Assembly (NCBI RefSeq): GCF_022601715.1
Contig: NZ_JAKVIM010000003.1
Location: 1 to 64,000, forward strand
Source: Acinetobacter zhairuonensis
GTDB taxonomy: Bacteria > Pseudomonadota > Gammaproteobacteria > Pseudomonadales > Moraxellaceae
DNA length: 64,000 bases
Reading direction: 5' to 3'
How positions within the stretch are numbered: position 1 is the stretch's first letter; each line of letters begins with the position of its first letter. Positions 18,997 through 27,975 of this stretch are shown piece by piece. Under the pieces are notes generated by a model, which was not told the DNA's origin, did not search any database, and was given only the letters and a program-made list of their open reading frames with translations. The translations under genes and the position numbers were made by a program.

Positions 18997-19608
18997 ATGA
19001 AGCTTTATTATTCCCCAGGTGCATCTTCATTAGCATCGCATATTATTCTAAATGAAATTAATGTCGATTTTGATCTGGTTCGTGTAGACCTAAAAAACCA
19101 TAAAACAGAAAAAGGTGAAGATTATTATGCAATTAACCCGAAAGGTTATGTACCAGCACTGGAAATTAATCCAGGTTTAATTCTCACTGAAAATGTTGCA
19201 ATTTTACCTTTTCTGGCACAACACGATCCAAAACAGGACTTGATTCCACCATCAGGTTTAGGTCGTGCCAAAGTATTAGAATGGTTGGGTTATTTGAATT
19301 CTGAATTACATGATGCCTATGCAGTATTATTTTGTGGACCGTTGTCAGAAGAGGCTAAAGCCAAAGCCTATGCAGAAATTGATCGATTATTGACACATAT
19401 TGATCAAGCTATTGCTGAATCGGATCATGATTATTTAGTGGATGATAATTTTGGACCTGCAGATGCTTACTTATTCGTGCTAACAAACTGGTCAAACTAC
19501 ATTCATCATGATTTAACGCCGTATAAGAATATTATCGCAATTCGCAATAAAGTGGCTGAACGTCAGTCTGTACAAATGGCGATGCGTGATGAAGGCTTAA
19601 TTCCTTAA
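18997..19608 (+). CDS. Glutathione S-transferase, beta class (GstA-like)
   Basis: The 203-residue protein has an N-terminal thioredoxin-fold domain (MKLYYSPGASSLASHIIL; NPKGYVPAL with the cis-Pro; LTENVAI with the Glu that binds the gamma-glutamyl group) and a helical C-terminal domain (DAYLFVLTNW). It matches E. coli GstA along its length. Beta-class enzymes usually have Cys10; here residues 8-10 are GAS, so the Cys position reads Ser. AACAAGGA precedes the ATG. Confidence 0.88.
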   Translation: MKLYYSPGASSLASHIILNEINVDFDLVRVDLKNHKTEKGEDYYAINPKGYVPALEINPGLILTENVAILPFLAQHDPKQDLIPPSGLGRAKVLEWLGYLNSELHDAYAVLFCGPLSEEAKAKAYAEIDRLLTHIDQAIAESDHDYLVDDNFGPADAYLFVLTNWSNYIHHDLTPYKNIIAIRNKVAERQSVQMAMRDEGLIP

Positions 19609-19639
19609 TGTATGAAATCTAAGTCTTAATTCTACGTTT

Positions 19640-19669
19640 AAAAAATGCCTCATCAAGAGGCATTTTTTT
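19640..19669. terminator. Bidirectional terminator between GST and a convergent gene
   Basis: AAAAAATGCCTC and GAGGCATTTTTTT form a stem with an ATCAA loop. It ends at the stop codon of the convergent gene on the minus strand. Confidence 0.88.
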
Positions 19670-20366
19670 ATTGGTATTCCGTATATTCACTAAAATCGAT
19701 GTCTTGTAGTGTAAATTGGTACTTATTTTTAAGAGAGCTCCAATGAACTTTTACAGGTTGCGAAGTGTCTGAAAATTCATTTTTACCAGTGGTGGTTTTC
19801 ACTTTGCCTGTTGAAAAATTAATGCTCTTCTCGGTGATGTCGCCTGAAGCACGATGAAAATCATTGCTATCGAAACCAATCAAGCTAAAGTTATTATTTT
19901 GAAAGCGGAAAGTATAGCTGTTATTGGTGACGTACCATGAGCCGCAGCTTAACCAATAATGTAGGTTTATTTTCAGTAGTCCTTTCGTTATGGCAATGCC
20001 TCCATCTTCTAATGGGTCTGCAAGGCAAGGGGATTCTTCATCATTCTCAGTTGGAAGAGAGTCATTTTCAGTAATCAGTTGATAACCCTGCGCTGTATGA
20101 AATAACACTAACAGTTTTCTTGGATTTAGATTTAAGCGCTCACTGCCTAAACCTTCATGGCTTTTGATATTGTTTGGATCATTCTGCTGAATAATGAATG
20201 CAGTATCTGCTTTACCATCACGGTTTAAATCTCCAGTGACTGTTTCTAAAACTGTCCAGCCTTGGGGGATAAACTTGGTATAAGCTGATTTGTCTGAGGC
20301 CGCTAAGGTAACTGTGCTGAAACTGATTAAAGTCAGTGTAAGTATTGTTTTTAGCATGTGATTCAT
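19668..20366 (-). CDS. Secreted protein of unknown function with an FG-GAP-like motif
   Basis: The likely product has 232 residues. It starts with a signal peptide (MNHMLKTILTLTLISF..., cleavage near TLAA-SDK). GDLNRDGKADTAFII is a calcium-loop DxDxDG-type motif found in FG-GAP/VCBS repeats, though only one copy is evident. Two Cys residues (SPCLAD; WLSCGSW) could form a disulfide. The frame extends upstream to 20426, but that part overlaps the thiG terminator, so ATG 20366 is chosen (20357 is also possible). No function is proposed. Confidence 0.6.
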   Translation of the reverse strand: MNHMLKTILTLTLISFSTVTLAASDKSAYTKFIPQGWTVLETVTGDLNRDGKADTAFIIQQNDPNNIKSHEGLGSERLNLNPRKLLVLFHTAQGYQLITENDSLPTENDEESPCLADPLEDGGIAITKGLLKINLHYWLSCGSWYVTNNSYTFRFQNNNFSLIGFDSNDFHRASGDITEKSINFSTGKVKTTTGKNEFSDTSQPVKVHWSSLKNKYQFTLQDIDFSEYTEYQ

Positions 20367-20394
20367 CGTCTTATTATAAGAAAAGTTTAAAAGA

Positions 20395-20420
20395 AAAATG
20401 GATTCCGAAGAATCCATTTT
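20395..20420 (-). terminator. Terminator of thiG with UUCG tetraloop
   Basis: On the minus strand AAAATGGATTC and GAATCCATTTT make an 11-bp stem closed by a C(TTCG)G tetraloop, followed by TTCTTTT. Confidence 0.88.
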
Positions 20421-20429
20421 AGTCATTAT

Positions 20430-21215
20430 TTATTTGAAGAAATAACCTGTTTCAGGAGAGCTTGCATTCGCCATGCGCTTACGTGGCATACGCCCCGCAA
20501 GGAAGGCTTCACGTCCTGCTTCAACGGCTTTCTTCATCGCAGAAGCCATTAAAATTGGATTTTGTGCAGCAGCAATTGCCGTATTCATCAGCACGCCGTC
20601 ACAGCCGAGTTCCATCGCAATCGCAGCATCACTAGCCGTACCCACACCAGCGTCTACCAACACTGGAACTTTGGCATTTTCTTTAATAATTGAAATGGTA
20701 TGTGGGTTTAAAATACCTAAACCTGAACCAATCAAACTGCCTAAAGGCATAATCGCTACACAGCCCATGCTTTCCAACTCTTGCGCCACAATTGGGTCAT
20801 CCGAGGTGTAAACCATAATCTCAAAGCCATCATCAATCAGGGTGCGTGCAGCTTTTAAGGTTTCGGTAATGTTTGGATAAAGTGTTTTCTCATCACCCAA
20901 TACTTCCAGTTTCACCAGGTTGTGACCATCTAAGAGTTCACGCGCCAACATACAGGTACGGATTGCACTGTTTGCATCAAAGCAGCCAGCTGTATTTGGT
21001 AAAATGGTGTATTTTTCAGGTGGAATAACTGAAAGTAAATTTGGCTGATCAGGGTGCTGTCCGATGTTGACACGACGAATCGCCACCGTGACAATTTCAG
21101 CACCACTGGCTTGAATGGCTAAGTCAGTTTCGTTTAAATCTTTATATTTCCCCGTGCCCACTAACAGACGTGAGTGAAATGTTCTTGAACCTACAATAAG
21201 AGGGGTATCTTCCAT
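20430..21215 (-). CDS. thiG: Thiazole synthase
   Basis: ThiG builds the thiazole phosphate of thiamine from deoxyxylulose phosphate, dehydroglycine and ThiS-thiocarboxylate. The 261-residue TIM-barrel protein shows the family blocks [18 protein letters not shown] with the active-site region, LPNTAGC, LVKLEVL with the Schiff-base Lys, and [14 protein letters not shown]. It lies 12 bases after thiS on the same strand, a normal thiS-thiG pair. No TPP riboswitch is seen in front of the pair. Confidence 0.96.
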   Translation of the reverse strand: MEDTPLIVGSRTFHSRLLVGTGKYKDLNETDLAIQASGAEIVTVAIRRVNIGQHPDQPNLLSVIPPEKYTILPNTAGCFDANSAIRTCMLARELLDGHNLVKLEVLGDEKTLYPNITETLKAARTLIDDGFEIMVYTSDDPIVAQELESMGCVAIMPLGSLIGSGLGILNPHTISIIKENAKVPVLVDAGVGTASDAAIAMELGCDGVLMNTAIAAAQNPILMASAMKKAVEAGREAFLAGRMPRKRMANASSPETGYFFK

Positions 21216-21227
21216 GGGAGCTCCGAA

Positions 21228-21425
21228 TTAGCCGCCACCAACGGCATGAATAATTTCAATGCGATCTTGATCACAAATGGGGGTTTGCTCGAGTTTAGAT
21301 TTAGAAATAATCATTTCATTTTGTTCGACGGCAAAGCGTTTGCCTTCCAGTTCTAATTCTTGAACCAGGTGTAAAAGATTCAGGCAAGAAGTCTCTTTCG
21401 CTTCACCATTTAGAAAAATTTGCAT
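21228..21425 (-). CDS. thiS: Sulfur carrier protein ThiS
   Basis: This 65-residue ubiquitin-like protein ends in the required Gly-Gly (AVGGG, with one extra Gly), the site of adenylation and thiocarboxylation. MQIFLNGE at the N-terminus is typical. It passes sulfur to ThiG, encoded just downstream. Confidence 0.93.
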   Translation of the reverse strand: MQIFLNGEAKETSCLNLLHLVQELELEGKRFAVEQNEMIISKSKLEQTPICDQDRIEIIHAVGGG

Positions 21426-21451
21426 GTTTTAATTCCCAACAATCTGCGACT

Positions 21452-21817
21452 TTATTTGGCGTATTTATAAGCATTCCAAGCCAGAACTAGCCACCCAGCA
21501 ATCATAAGCGCACCGCCAATGGGTGTAATGGCACCTAAGCCGCGAGGTAAACCCAAAGCCATGACATACAAAGAACCGCAAAAGAAGAAAATTCCAATTT
21601 GAATGAGGGCGAAACTCACTTTAATTGGAAGTTGAGGAACTACTTTTGCCAAAATGGCGAGCGCCAATAAGCCCAATGCATGATAGAAAAAATAATCTGT
21701 TGCAGTCTGCCACCAAGCTAATTGGGCTTCGGTTGCACGGGCTTTTAAACCATGAGCACCAAAAGCGCCTAACATGACAGCAATTGCTAAATTAAGTGCA
21801 GAGATTGCGATCCACAT
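21452..21817 (-). CDS. DUF423 family membrane protein
   Basis: The 121-residue protein has four hydrophobic segments and the DUF423 hallmarks GAFGAHGLK, WWQTATDYFFYHALGLLAL, FCGSLYVMAL and TPIGGALMIAGW. It resembles E. coli YgdD. Its job is unknown. The ATG at 21817 is chosen because it begins the family's first helix; the frame is open for 35 more codons upstream, running into the rpoH terminator, which is not credible. Confidence 0.83.
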   Translation of the reverse strand: MWIAISALNLAIAVMLGAFGAHGLKARATEAQLAWWQTATDYFFYHALGLLALAILAKVVPQLPIKVSFALIQIGIFFFCGSLYVMALGLPRGLGAITPIGGALMIAGWLVLAWNAYKYAK

Positions 21818-21913
21818 AAGCCATGATGACCTGAACAAATTTGCGCATAACCTTAGCATATTCTGCGTAAGGTAAAAAAGCGAAATGTGACATTGTTCAA
21901 AGCGTTCATACAA

Positions 21914-21943
21914 AAAGGGCACAACATAGAAGTTGTGCCCTTT
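21914..21943 (-). terminator. Terminator of rpoH
   Basis: A 12-bp stem (AAAGGGCACAAC / GTTGTGCCCTTT) with a six-base loop, followed on the minus strand by TTTTTG, 15 bases after the rpoH stop. Confidence 0.9.
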
Positions 21944-21958
21944 AAGGTTCGAAAGAAT

Positions 21959-22828
21959 TTAGTTGGATGACATTGCAACTTTAATTTTTTCCATGGCATT
22001 TTTTTCTAACTGACGAATACGTTCAGCCGAAACATTATATTCTGCAGCTAATTCATGCAGGGTGGACTTGTCATCATCTAACCAGCGGCGTTGCAAGATA
22101 TTGCGTGAACGATCATCTAGCTGCTCCATGGCTTCATGTAAAGCCGAGGTGCTTTGTTCCTCGTAGTCTTCATTTTCAACCAAGCGTGCAGGGTCGTAGC
22201 GATTATCTTCTAAGTACAACGCAGGCGCGACATGTGTTGAACCCTCATCGTCATCATCCCCTTGTGCTTCAAAAGCTGCATCATAAGCCGTTAAGCGACC
22301 TTCCATTTCAATAACTTGTTCAGGGGTCACATTCAAGTCATTAGCAATTGACTTTGCTTCTTCGAGCGTCAGCTTTTTGCTAGATTTTTTTAGGCTACGC
22401 AAATTAAAGAATAATTTACGTTGTGCTTTTGTGGTCGCAATTTTGACAATACGCCAGTTGCGAATTACGTATTCATGAATTTCAGCTTTAATCCAGTGCA
22501 CTGCAAAGGAAACCAAACGTACACCCATATTCGGGTCAAAACGTTTTACGGCTTTCATTAAGCCAAGGTTACCTTCCTGAATGAGATCACCTTGTGGTAA
22601 ACCATAACCTGCATAACTACGTGCAATATGTACCACGAAACGTAAATGCGACATGACCAGCATTTTAGCGGCATCAAGGTCTTGGTCGTAGTAGTAACGT
22701 TCAGCCAACTCTTTTTCTTGTTCGGCTGTTAAAATTGGAATCTGATTGACAGTACTAATATATGCCCCAAGGTTTACACCTGGTGCAGATAATGACAGGG
22801 GCATCAATTGATTGCTGCTGTCACTCAT
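21959..22828 (-). CDS. rpoH: Heat-shock sigma factor sigma-32
   Basis: This 289-residue sigma-70 family protein directs RNA polymerase to heat-shock promoters. The RpoH box QRKLFFNLR is present, as are region 2 ([31 protein letters not shown]) and region 4 ([28 protein letters not shown]). AAGGAGTACCT lies just before the ATG. An acidic insert (QGDDDDEGS) lies between regions 3 and 4. Confidence 0.96.
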   Translation of the reverse strand: MSDSSNQLMPLSLSAPGVNLGAYISTVNQIPILTAEQEKELAERYYYDQDLDAAKMLVMSHLRFVVHIARSYAGYGLPQGDLIQEGNLGLMKAVKRFDPNMGVRLVSFAVHWIKAEIHEYVIRNWRIVKIATTKAQRKLFFNLRSLKKSSKKLTLEEAKSIANDLNVTPEQVIEMEGRLTAYDAAFEAQGDDDDEGSTHVAPALYLEDNRYDPARLVENEDYEEQSTSALHEAMEQLDDRSRNILQRRWLDDDKSTLHELAAEYNVSAERIRQLEKNAMEKIKVAMSSN

Positions 22829-22968
22829 AGGTACTCCTTATAAAATTGGACATTGATGTTCCACTACCTTTCATCTTAATGCCAATACGCTCACACATTA
22901 AGGAAATTTGGGTAGTGTTATGTAATTTTTTATGCCAAATTGAAACCATTTAGTTTAATTGAAAATAA

Positions 22969-23202
22969 TTAAGATTCAATTAAGTAATGGTATTCATGCT
23001 CTGAAATTCTTTGCACAACACAAGCCATTTGATGCATTTGGCAATAGCGCGTCACATCAATCTGACTATGCGGATCGGAGGATTTGAGCAAGACCCGACC
23101 ATGCGGAGAATTTTTTAATGAACGCTTCAGCATGAGTAATGGCATAGGGCAAGGCTTTCCCATCGCATCAATAATGAGGTCACATTCGCTTTGATTCGAC
23201 AT
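22969..23202 (-). CDS. TusA-like sulfurtransferase
   Basis: The 77-residue protein has the SirA/TusA motif GKPCPMPLL with the persulfide-carrying Cys at residue 18. TusA relays sulfur for mnm5s2U34 tRNA and other uses. It may be TusA itself or a paralogue, because genomes often hold several. It lies 140 bases upstream of rpoH on the same strand. Confidence 0.8.
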   Translation of the reverse strand: MSNQSECDLIIDAMGKPCPMPLLMLKRSLKNSPHGRVLLKSSDPHSQIDVTRYCQMHQMACVVQRISEHEYHYLIES

Positions 23203-23587
23203 ATGGAGTGAGTAGTTTCAGGAAACACCATTGAATATTAGCAAATTTGGTGCCAAATCCCAACTTAAAACACAGTGAAACTATATTTATGTTTATCTTG
23301 GTGTTAAATAAGTATTGAAAAAAAAATTACTTAATTTGATGTGGAATAAGTAAAAAAAATTCTATTAATTGTCATAAACCCATGTTAAGCTCGATGCCGT
23401 ATTGAGGATTTATCACAACTATAAATTGTTTTAAACCCATGCTCTACAATTGGATGTAACCGGGATTTTGTTAATAGTTATACAGAATGATTACAAGCTT
23501 AGAAATAATAAATGTTTTTAAACCTTGTTTGCTCTGCTGTTTGCAACACCGGGTGGTCCTTCTTTTAAATACAATGAGGATTAACTT
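23203..23587 (+). other. 385-base gap upstream of the cold-shock gene
   Basis: This A+T-rich stretch separates the divergent tusA-like and csp genes. Nothing coding is supported. A long untranslated leader would be usual for a cspA-type gene, but I could not fix a promoter or a cold-box motif. AATGAGGAT just before the ATG provides the ribosome site. Confidence 0.3.
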
Positions 23588-23800
23588 ATGACAGCTCGTG
23601 AACAAGGCGTAGTTAAATGGTTCAACGACACTAAAGGTTTTGGTTTTATTCAACGCAATGGCGGTGACGATGTATTCGTTCACTTCCGTGCTATTCAAGG
23701 CGAAGGCCACCGTTCACTTCGTGACGGCCAACGTGTTGAATTCAGCGTTGTAAAAGGTCAAAAAGGCTTCCAAGCTGAAGAAGTTCAACCTTTAGACTAA
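23588..23800 (+). CDS. Cold-shock domain protein (CspA family)
   Basis: This 70-residue OB-fold protein has both RNA-binding motifs: RNP1 KGFGFIQ and RNP2 DVFVHF. Members act as RNA chaperones. A terminator follows at once, so the gene is monocistronic. It is placed before a DEAD-box helicase gene, which may be functionally related, since both handle RNA structure. Confidence 0.93.
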   Translation: MTAREQGVVKWFNDTKGFGFIQRNGGDDVFVHFRAIQGEGHRSLRDGQRVEFSVVKGQKGFQAEEVQPLD

Positions 23801-23819
23801 TACGCTAAAGATTCTTCGA

Positions 23820-23847
23820 AACGCCTCAATGTATATTGGGGCGTTTT
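23820..23847 (+). terminator. Terminator of the cold-shock gene
   Basis: AACGCCTCAAT pairs with ATTGGGGCGTT with one G-U, around GTAT, then TTTTTTG. Confidence 0.9.
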
Positions 23848-23898
23848 TTGTTTATAATGACCTCGTTTTTCTTTATTCATTAGTTTGAGCAAGTATTT

Positions 23899-25050
23899 AT
23901 GTCATCTGGTTTTGAAACCCTAAATTTACATCCTCAACTTAAACAAGCGATTGATGCTTTAGGGTTTAAGGAAATGACGCCAATCCAGCAAAAGGTGCTC
24001 AAATTTACTTTGGCTGGGCATGATGCCATTGGGCGTGCACAAACTGGAACAGGAAAAACAGCAGCTTTCTTGGTCAGTGTAATTAATGATTTGCTGAATA
24101 ATCCAATTCAAGAACAGCGTTTCCGTGGTGAGCCACGTGCCTTAATTCTGGCACCAACACGGGAACTGGCGTTGCAAATTGAAAGTGATGCTAAACTTTT
24201 GACCAAGTTTACCAATCTGCACTTGGTGACATTATTGGGTGGGGTTGATTTCGATAAGCAAAAAGCACAATTAGATAAAAGCTTTGTCGATATTATCGTG
24301 GCAACACCAGGGCGATTGATTGATTTTGTGGAACAGAAAGAAGTCTGGTTGGACAAAATTGAATTTTTAGTGATTGATGAAGCAGACCGTTTATTGGATA
24401 TGGGCTTTATTCCATCGGTTAAGCGAATTGTGCGTTATTCACCACGTAAAGAACAACGTCAAACCTTAATGTTCTCTGCAACCTTTAGCTATGATGTGCT
24501 TAACTTGGCTCAGCAATGGTTGTTTGAACCTGTGACTGTAGAAATTGAGCCTGAAAAGAAAACTAATGCAGATGTAGAACAACGTGTGTATATGGTTGCG
24601 AAGACGGATAAATATAAACTACTACAAGATATTCTTCGTGATGAACCAATTGAAAAGGTTATGATTTTTGCCAATCGTCGCGATCAAGTGCGTAAGTTAT
24701 ATGACAGTTTAAAGCGCGATGGTTATAAAGTGGTGATGCTTTCTGGTGAAATTGCACAAGATAAGCGTCTTAAAATGTTGGACCAATTTAAAAATGGCCA
24801 GCATAACATCATGATCGCAACAGATGTTGCGGGTCGTGGGATTCATGTGGATGGTGTATCGCATGTTGTGAACTTTACTTTGCCTGAGCAGTCAGATGAT
24901 TATGTGCATCGTATTGGACGTACAGGTCGTGCGGGTACGCGTGGCGTCAGTATTAGTTTTCTTTCTGAAGATGATGCTTTCCACTTGCCAGAAATTGAAA
25001 AGGCGATTGGTCAGAAATTACCGTTAACTCGATTGGAAGGTTATTGTTAA
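23899..25050 (+). CDS. rhlB: DEAD-box RNA helicase, RhlB-like
   Basis: The 383-residue protein has the complete helicase core: Q motif (MTPIQQKVL), motif I AQTGTGKT, Ia PTRELALQI, GG, TPGRL, II DEAD, III SAT, IV IFANRRDQV, V ATDVAGRGIH and VI HRIGRTGRAG. It has a short C-terminus, closer to E. coli RhlB than to the longer RhlE or DeaD. In E. coli RhlB joins the RNA degradosome; that partnership is not shown here. Confidence 0.85.
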   Translation: MSSGFETLNLHPQLKQAIDALGFKEMTPIQQKVLKFTLAGHDAIGRAQTGTGKTAAFLVSVINDLLNNPIQEQRFRGEPRALILAPTRELALQIESDAKLLTKFTNLHLVTLLGGVDFDKQKAQLDKSFVDIIVATPGRLIDFVEQKEVWLDKIEFLVIDEADRLLDMGFIPSVKRIVRYSPRKEQRQTLMFSATFSYDVLNLAQQWLFEPVTVEIEPEKKTNADVEQRVYMVAKTDKYKLLQDILRDEPIEKVMIFANRRDQVRKLYDSLKRDGYKVVMLSGEIAQDKRLKMLDQFKNGQHNIMIATDVAGRGIHVDGVSHVVNFTLPEQSDDYVHRIGRTGRAGTRGVSISFLSEDDAFHLPEIEKAIGQKLPLTRLEGYC

Positions 25051-25066
25051 TCTCGTACCTAAAATC

Positions 25067-25099
25067 AAAAAAAGGTTAGGTTGAAGACTAACCTTTTTT
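25067..25099. terminator. Bidirectional terminator between rhlB and a lipoprotein gene
   Basis: AAAGGTTAG (25071-25079) pairs with CTAACCTTT (25088-25096), flanked by A-run and T-run, so it can serve both convergent genes. Confidence 0.9.
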
Positions 25100-25121
25100 A
25101 TTGCTTATAAATTATGTTGAC

Positions 25122-25496
25122 TTAACTTTTGCAATAGAAAGTCACTACAGTTTGATAATCGGTATCTTTGGCAATACTGGTATTGGTGCCAGCAATACTG
25201 CCAATCACGTCAGCAGCAGATTGAATCATCTCTCCAGTTTTAGCATCTACGACACCTTTTAAAGCGCCATTGTATTCAGTTTTCTCGGTAACAACGATGG
25301 GTGTTGAGCTCTTACAGGTTTTATTTGCGGCTTCCACGGCATTATTTTTAGAAATAATGCTGGTTTTACCCAAACCAGTTACTTCAAATTGGTTATTTTC
25401 TTTTTGAATGACGGTAGATGAAGTTGGACTAGATGCACAAGCTGTTAATAATAGGGTGAATAAAGCGGTAGTGCTTAAGGTTAAAATTTTATTCAT
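25122..25496 (-). CDS. Small lipoprotein of unknown function
   Basis: The 124-residue product has a lipobox LLTACASS with Cys20 as the acylated residue. The mature part has two more Cys residues (NKTCKSS and the C-terminal FYCKS) that could pair, and a small-residue-rich stretch (AADVIGSIAGTNTS). No enzyme motif is seen. It is conserved-looking, but I cannot name a function. Confidence 0.7.
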   Translation of the reverse strand: MNKILTLSTTALFTLLLTACASSPTSSTVIQKENNQFEVTGLGKTSIISKNNAVEAANKTCKSSTPIVVTEKTEYNGALKGVVDAKTGEMIQSAADVIGSIAGTNTSIAKDTDYQTVVTFYCKS

Positions 25497-25693
25497 ATTT
25501 TTCCCATCTGTAATTATGAAGTTCTACCACATAGTGTTCATGATTGTGCGGCAGGGTGTTGTATAAAAAGTGCAGTTTTATTTTGCTGCTCTGTGAAAAA
25601 GCGGCTAGAAAGACAATTTATTCAGTCTGCTAGAGCAATATGAAAATATTGTGATACTCTTGCAGGAGTATTTATGTATAGATCTTAAAGTCA

Positions 25694-26269
25694 ATGACGG
25701 ATTTAACTGCAGACCTCATTCATCAAAATATTCATCAACGTCAGTCTATAGGGCATCTTGTAGAACCTGCACCGAATGCAGCTCAGTTGGAAAAAGCATT
25801 TCAGGCAGCATTGACAGCGCCTGATCATCACCGTTTAAAACCAACACAATTCGTGGTGATAGAGCCAGAGCAGCGAGAAGCCTTTGGGCAATTATTATCC
25901 CAAGCACTCGCAGATTTAGGCGAACAAGATCAGGTGCAATTGGATCGGGTCAAGCATCACCCATTTCGGGCGCCTTTACTGGTTTTGGCGCTGACAAAAT
26001 TTCAAGAACATGCCAAAGTTCCTTATTTTGAACAAACATTAAGTACTGGTGCAGCCATTCAAAATTTCTTGTTATCTTTGCAGGCACAAGGTTTTTCAAC
26101 CATGTGGCGTAGTGGTGCAGTAGTCGAATCAAAATTATTAAAGCATGCTATGGGGCTATCTGAGCACGATCTCATTTCAGGAATTATTTATGTGGGTACG
26201 GCGGCAAAAGCGATTCCACCACGTACTGAAATTAGTACTGCAGATTATGTAAGTTCTTGGAATAAATAA
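25694..26269 (+). CDS. Nitroreductase family protein (YdjA-like)
   Basis: This 191-residue flavin reductase-fold protein has the N-terminal phosphate-binding RQSI segment, APDHHRLKPTQFVVIE (the FMN-binding part) and GAAIQNFLLSLQAQGFSTMWRSG (helix and glycine-rich region). It is shorter than NfsB and closest to YdjA. The substrate is unknown. It has only a weak ribosome site and is followed 31 bases later by gpsA. Confidence 0.85.
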   Translation: MTDLTADLIHQNIHQRQSIGHLVEPAPNAAQLEKAFQAALTAPDHHRLKPTQFVVIEPEQREAFGQLLSQALADLGEQDQVQLDRVKHHPFRAPLLVLALTKFQEHAKVPYFEQTLSTGAAIQNFLLSLQAQGFSTMWRSGAVVESKLLKHAMGLSEHDLISGIIYVGTAAKAIPPRTEISTADYVSSWNK

Positions 26270-26300
26270 GTTTGGTGTTTGCTTTGGGATATAAAAATAA

Positions 26301-27374
26301 ATGTCTGAATTAAATTTTAGTGATTTGGTAGAACCTGTTGAAATTGATCGCAAAACTGCTTTACGTGTAACCATATTGGGTGGGGGGAGTTTTGGAACAG
26401 CCATGGCGAATACGGCTGTGCGAAATGGCTGTGATACCATGATTTGGATTCGTGATGCAGCGATTGCAGAAGAAATTAATCGTACCCATATCAATCAGCG
26501 TTATTTACCAGATTTTCAACTTGAGACTGGCTTGGTTGCAGTATCAGATGTAGAAACAGCAGTACGCGATCGCGATATTATTTTGGTGGCTATTCCGAGT
26601 CATTCATTTCGTGATGTATTAAAACAGATTCGTCCGTTTATTAGCTCGCAAGCTGTGGTGTCATTAACCAAAGGTATTGAAGCAAATACCTTCTGCTTTA
26701 TGAGCGATATTATTCAGCAGGAATTACCTGAAGTTCCATTTGGTGTGCTTTCTGGTCCGAATTTGGCAAAAGAAATTGTTGCAGGTCAGCCTGCGGGTAC
26801 AGTCATTGCGAGTGATTCGGAACTTGTACGCTATGCTGTGCAGCAAGCCTTACACAGTGCATTATTTCGTGTCTTTGCTAGTGATGATGTGCATGGCGTT
26901 GAGTTGGGTGGTGCGCTAAAAAATATTTATGCAGTCGCAATGGGGATGGCTGCTGCCTACAATGTAGGTGAAAATACCAAAAGCATGATTTTAACCCGTG
27001 CACTGGCTGAAATGAGTCGTTTCGCTGTGAAGTTGGGTGCAAATCCATTAACGTTCCTTGGTTTGTCGGGCGTGGGTGATTTATTTGCGACTTGTAATAG
27101 TCCACTTAGTCGTAATTACCAAATTGGTTATGCTTTGGGGAAAGGGAAAACTTTGGAGCAAGCCACCAAAGAGTTGGGGCAAACTGCAGAAGGGATTAAC
27201 ACCGTCGTTCAGGTACGTGCGAGAGCGGAAGAATTGGATGTGTATATGCCGATTACCTGTGCACTCTATGATGTGATTTTTGAAGGTGCGCCGCCATTAT
27301 CTATTGCAGTGTCATTAATGAAAAATGGTCATCGCAGTGATGTTGAGTTTGTTTTGCCACATCATGAAGTCTAA
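26301..27374 (+). CDS. gpsA: Glycerol-3-phosphate dehydrogenase [NAD(P)+]
   Basis: GpsA reduces dihydroxyacetone phosphate to sn-glycerol-3-phosphate for phospholipid synthesis. The 357-residue product has the Rossmann motif ILGGGSFGTAMAN after an N-terminal extension of about 23 residues, the substrate-site block SGPNLAKEI, the catalytic-Lys block GALKNIYAVAMGM and GLSGVGDLFATC. The extension makes it a little longer than the E. coli enzyme. Confidence 0.95.
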   Translation: MSELNFSDLVEPVEIDRKTALRVTILGGGSFGTAMANTAVRNGCDTMIWIRDAAIAEEINRTHINQRYLPDFQLETGLVAVSDVETAVRDRDIILVAIPSHSFRDVLKQIRPFISSQAVVSLTKGIEANTFCFMSDIIQQELPEVPFGVLSGPNLAKEIVAGQPAGTVIASDSELVRYAVQQALHSALFRVFASDDVHGVELGGALKNIYAVAMGMAAAYNVGENTKSMILTRALAEMSRFAVKLGANPLTFLGLSGVGDLFATCNSPLSRNYQIGYALGKGKTLEQATKELGQTAEGINTVVQVRARAEELDVYMPITCALYDVIFEGAPPLSIAVSLMKNGHRSDVEFVLPHHEV

Positions 27375-27492
27375 GTTTAATTAATTGAATGCATTAGAAT
27401 TGTCATAAATATTGTATATACTTCAAAACTGAGCACCTACTGATTTTAATTTTACAATACAGTGGTGTGCTCTGAAATAATAAGGAAATTTT

Positions 27493-27948
27493 ATGCAACT
27501 TACTTTGGTCCGTCATGGCGAAGCTTCGCCAGCACTAGATGGAAATGATATCAAGCGTCCGTTAACAGCACGTGGTCATCAGCAAGCACAAGAAACCGCA
27601 AATTATTTAAAAGATCTGGTTCAGCCTGATATTTTCATTGTCAGCCCATTATTAAGAGCGCAAGAGACACTAGCGCATATTCAAACTCATTTTAAGGGTG
27701 TGCCCGTTTTATTATGTAATGCGATTAAACCAGATGACGATGCGCGCGTTGCAGTGGAATGGTTATCGCATCTGCCTTATGAGTCGATAGTCGTTGTTTG
27801 TCATATGAATGTTGTGGCGCATATTGAAGAATTACTTACCAATGAGCCATTTCATCCCTTTTCACTAGCTGAAGCACGTTGTTACGAGCAAACAGTGATA
27901 GCGGCTGGTTTATCCACGGTACAAAAGCGTTTTATCCCTCAAGCTTAA
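27493..27948 (+). CDS. sixA: Phosphohistidine phosphatase SixA-like
   Basis: This 151-residue histidine phosphatase-fold protein has the RHG motif LVRHGEASP at residues 6-9, SPLLRAQET with a second phosphate-binding Arg, and VCHMNVVAHI with the second catalytic His. SixA removes phosphate from histidine phosphotransfer domains in E. coli. It is placed 27 bases before gspL, probably in the same transcript. Confidence 0.85.
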   Translation: MQLTLVRHGEASPALDGNDIKRPLTARGHQQAQETANYLKDLVQPDIFIVSPLLRAQETLAHIQTHFKGVPVLLCNAIKPDDDARVAVEWLSHLPYESIVVVCHMNVVAHIEELLTNEPFHPFSLAEARCYEQTVIAAGLSTVQKRFIPQA

Positions 27949-27975
27949 ATGACACCAAACGGCAGATAATAATAA

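Noticed and set aside
20367..20426. 20-codon extension of the secreted FG-GAP-like protein
   Set aside because: It runs through the thiG terminator hairpin and would bury the signal peptide.
21426..21830. TPP riboswitch in front of thiS-thiG
   Set aside because: Only 26 bases separate thiS from the upstream DUF423 gene, and no THI-box sequence was recognised there.
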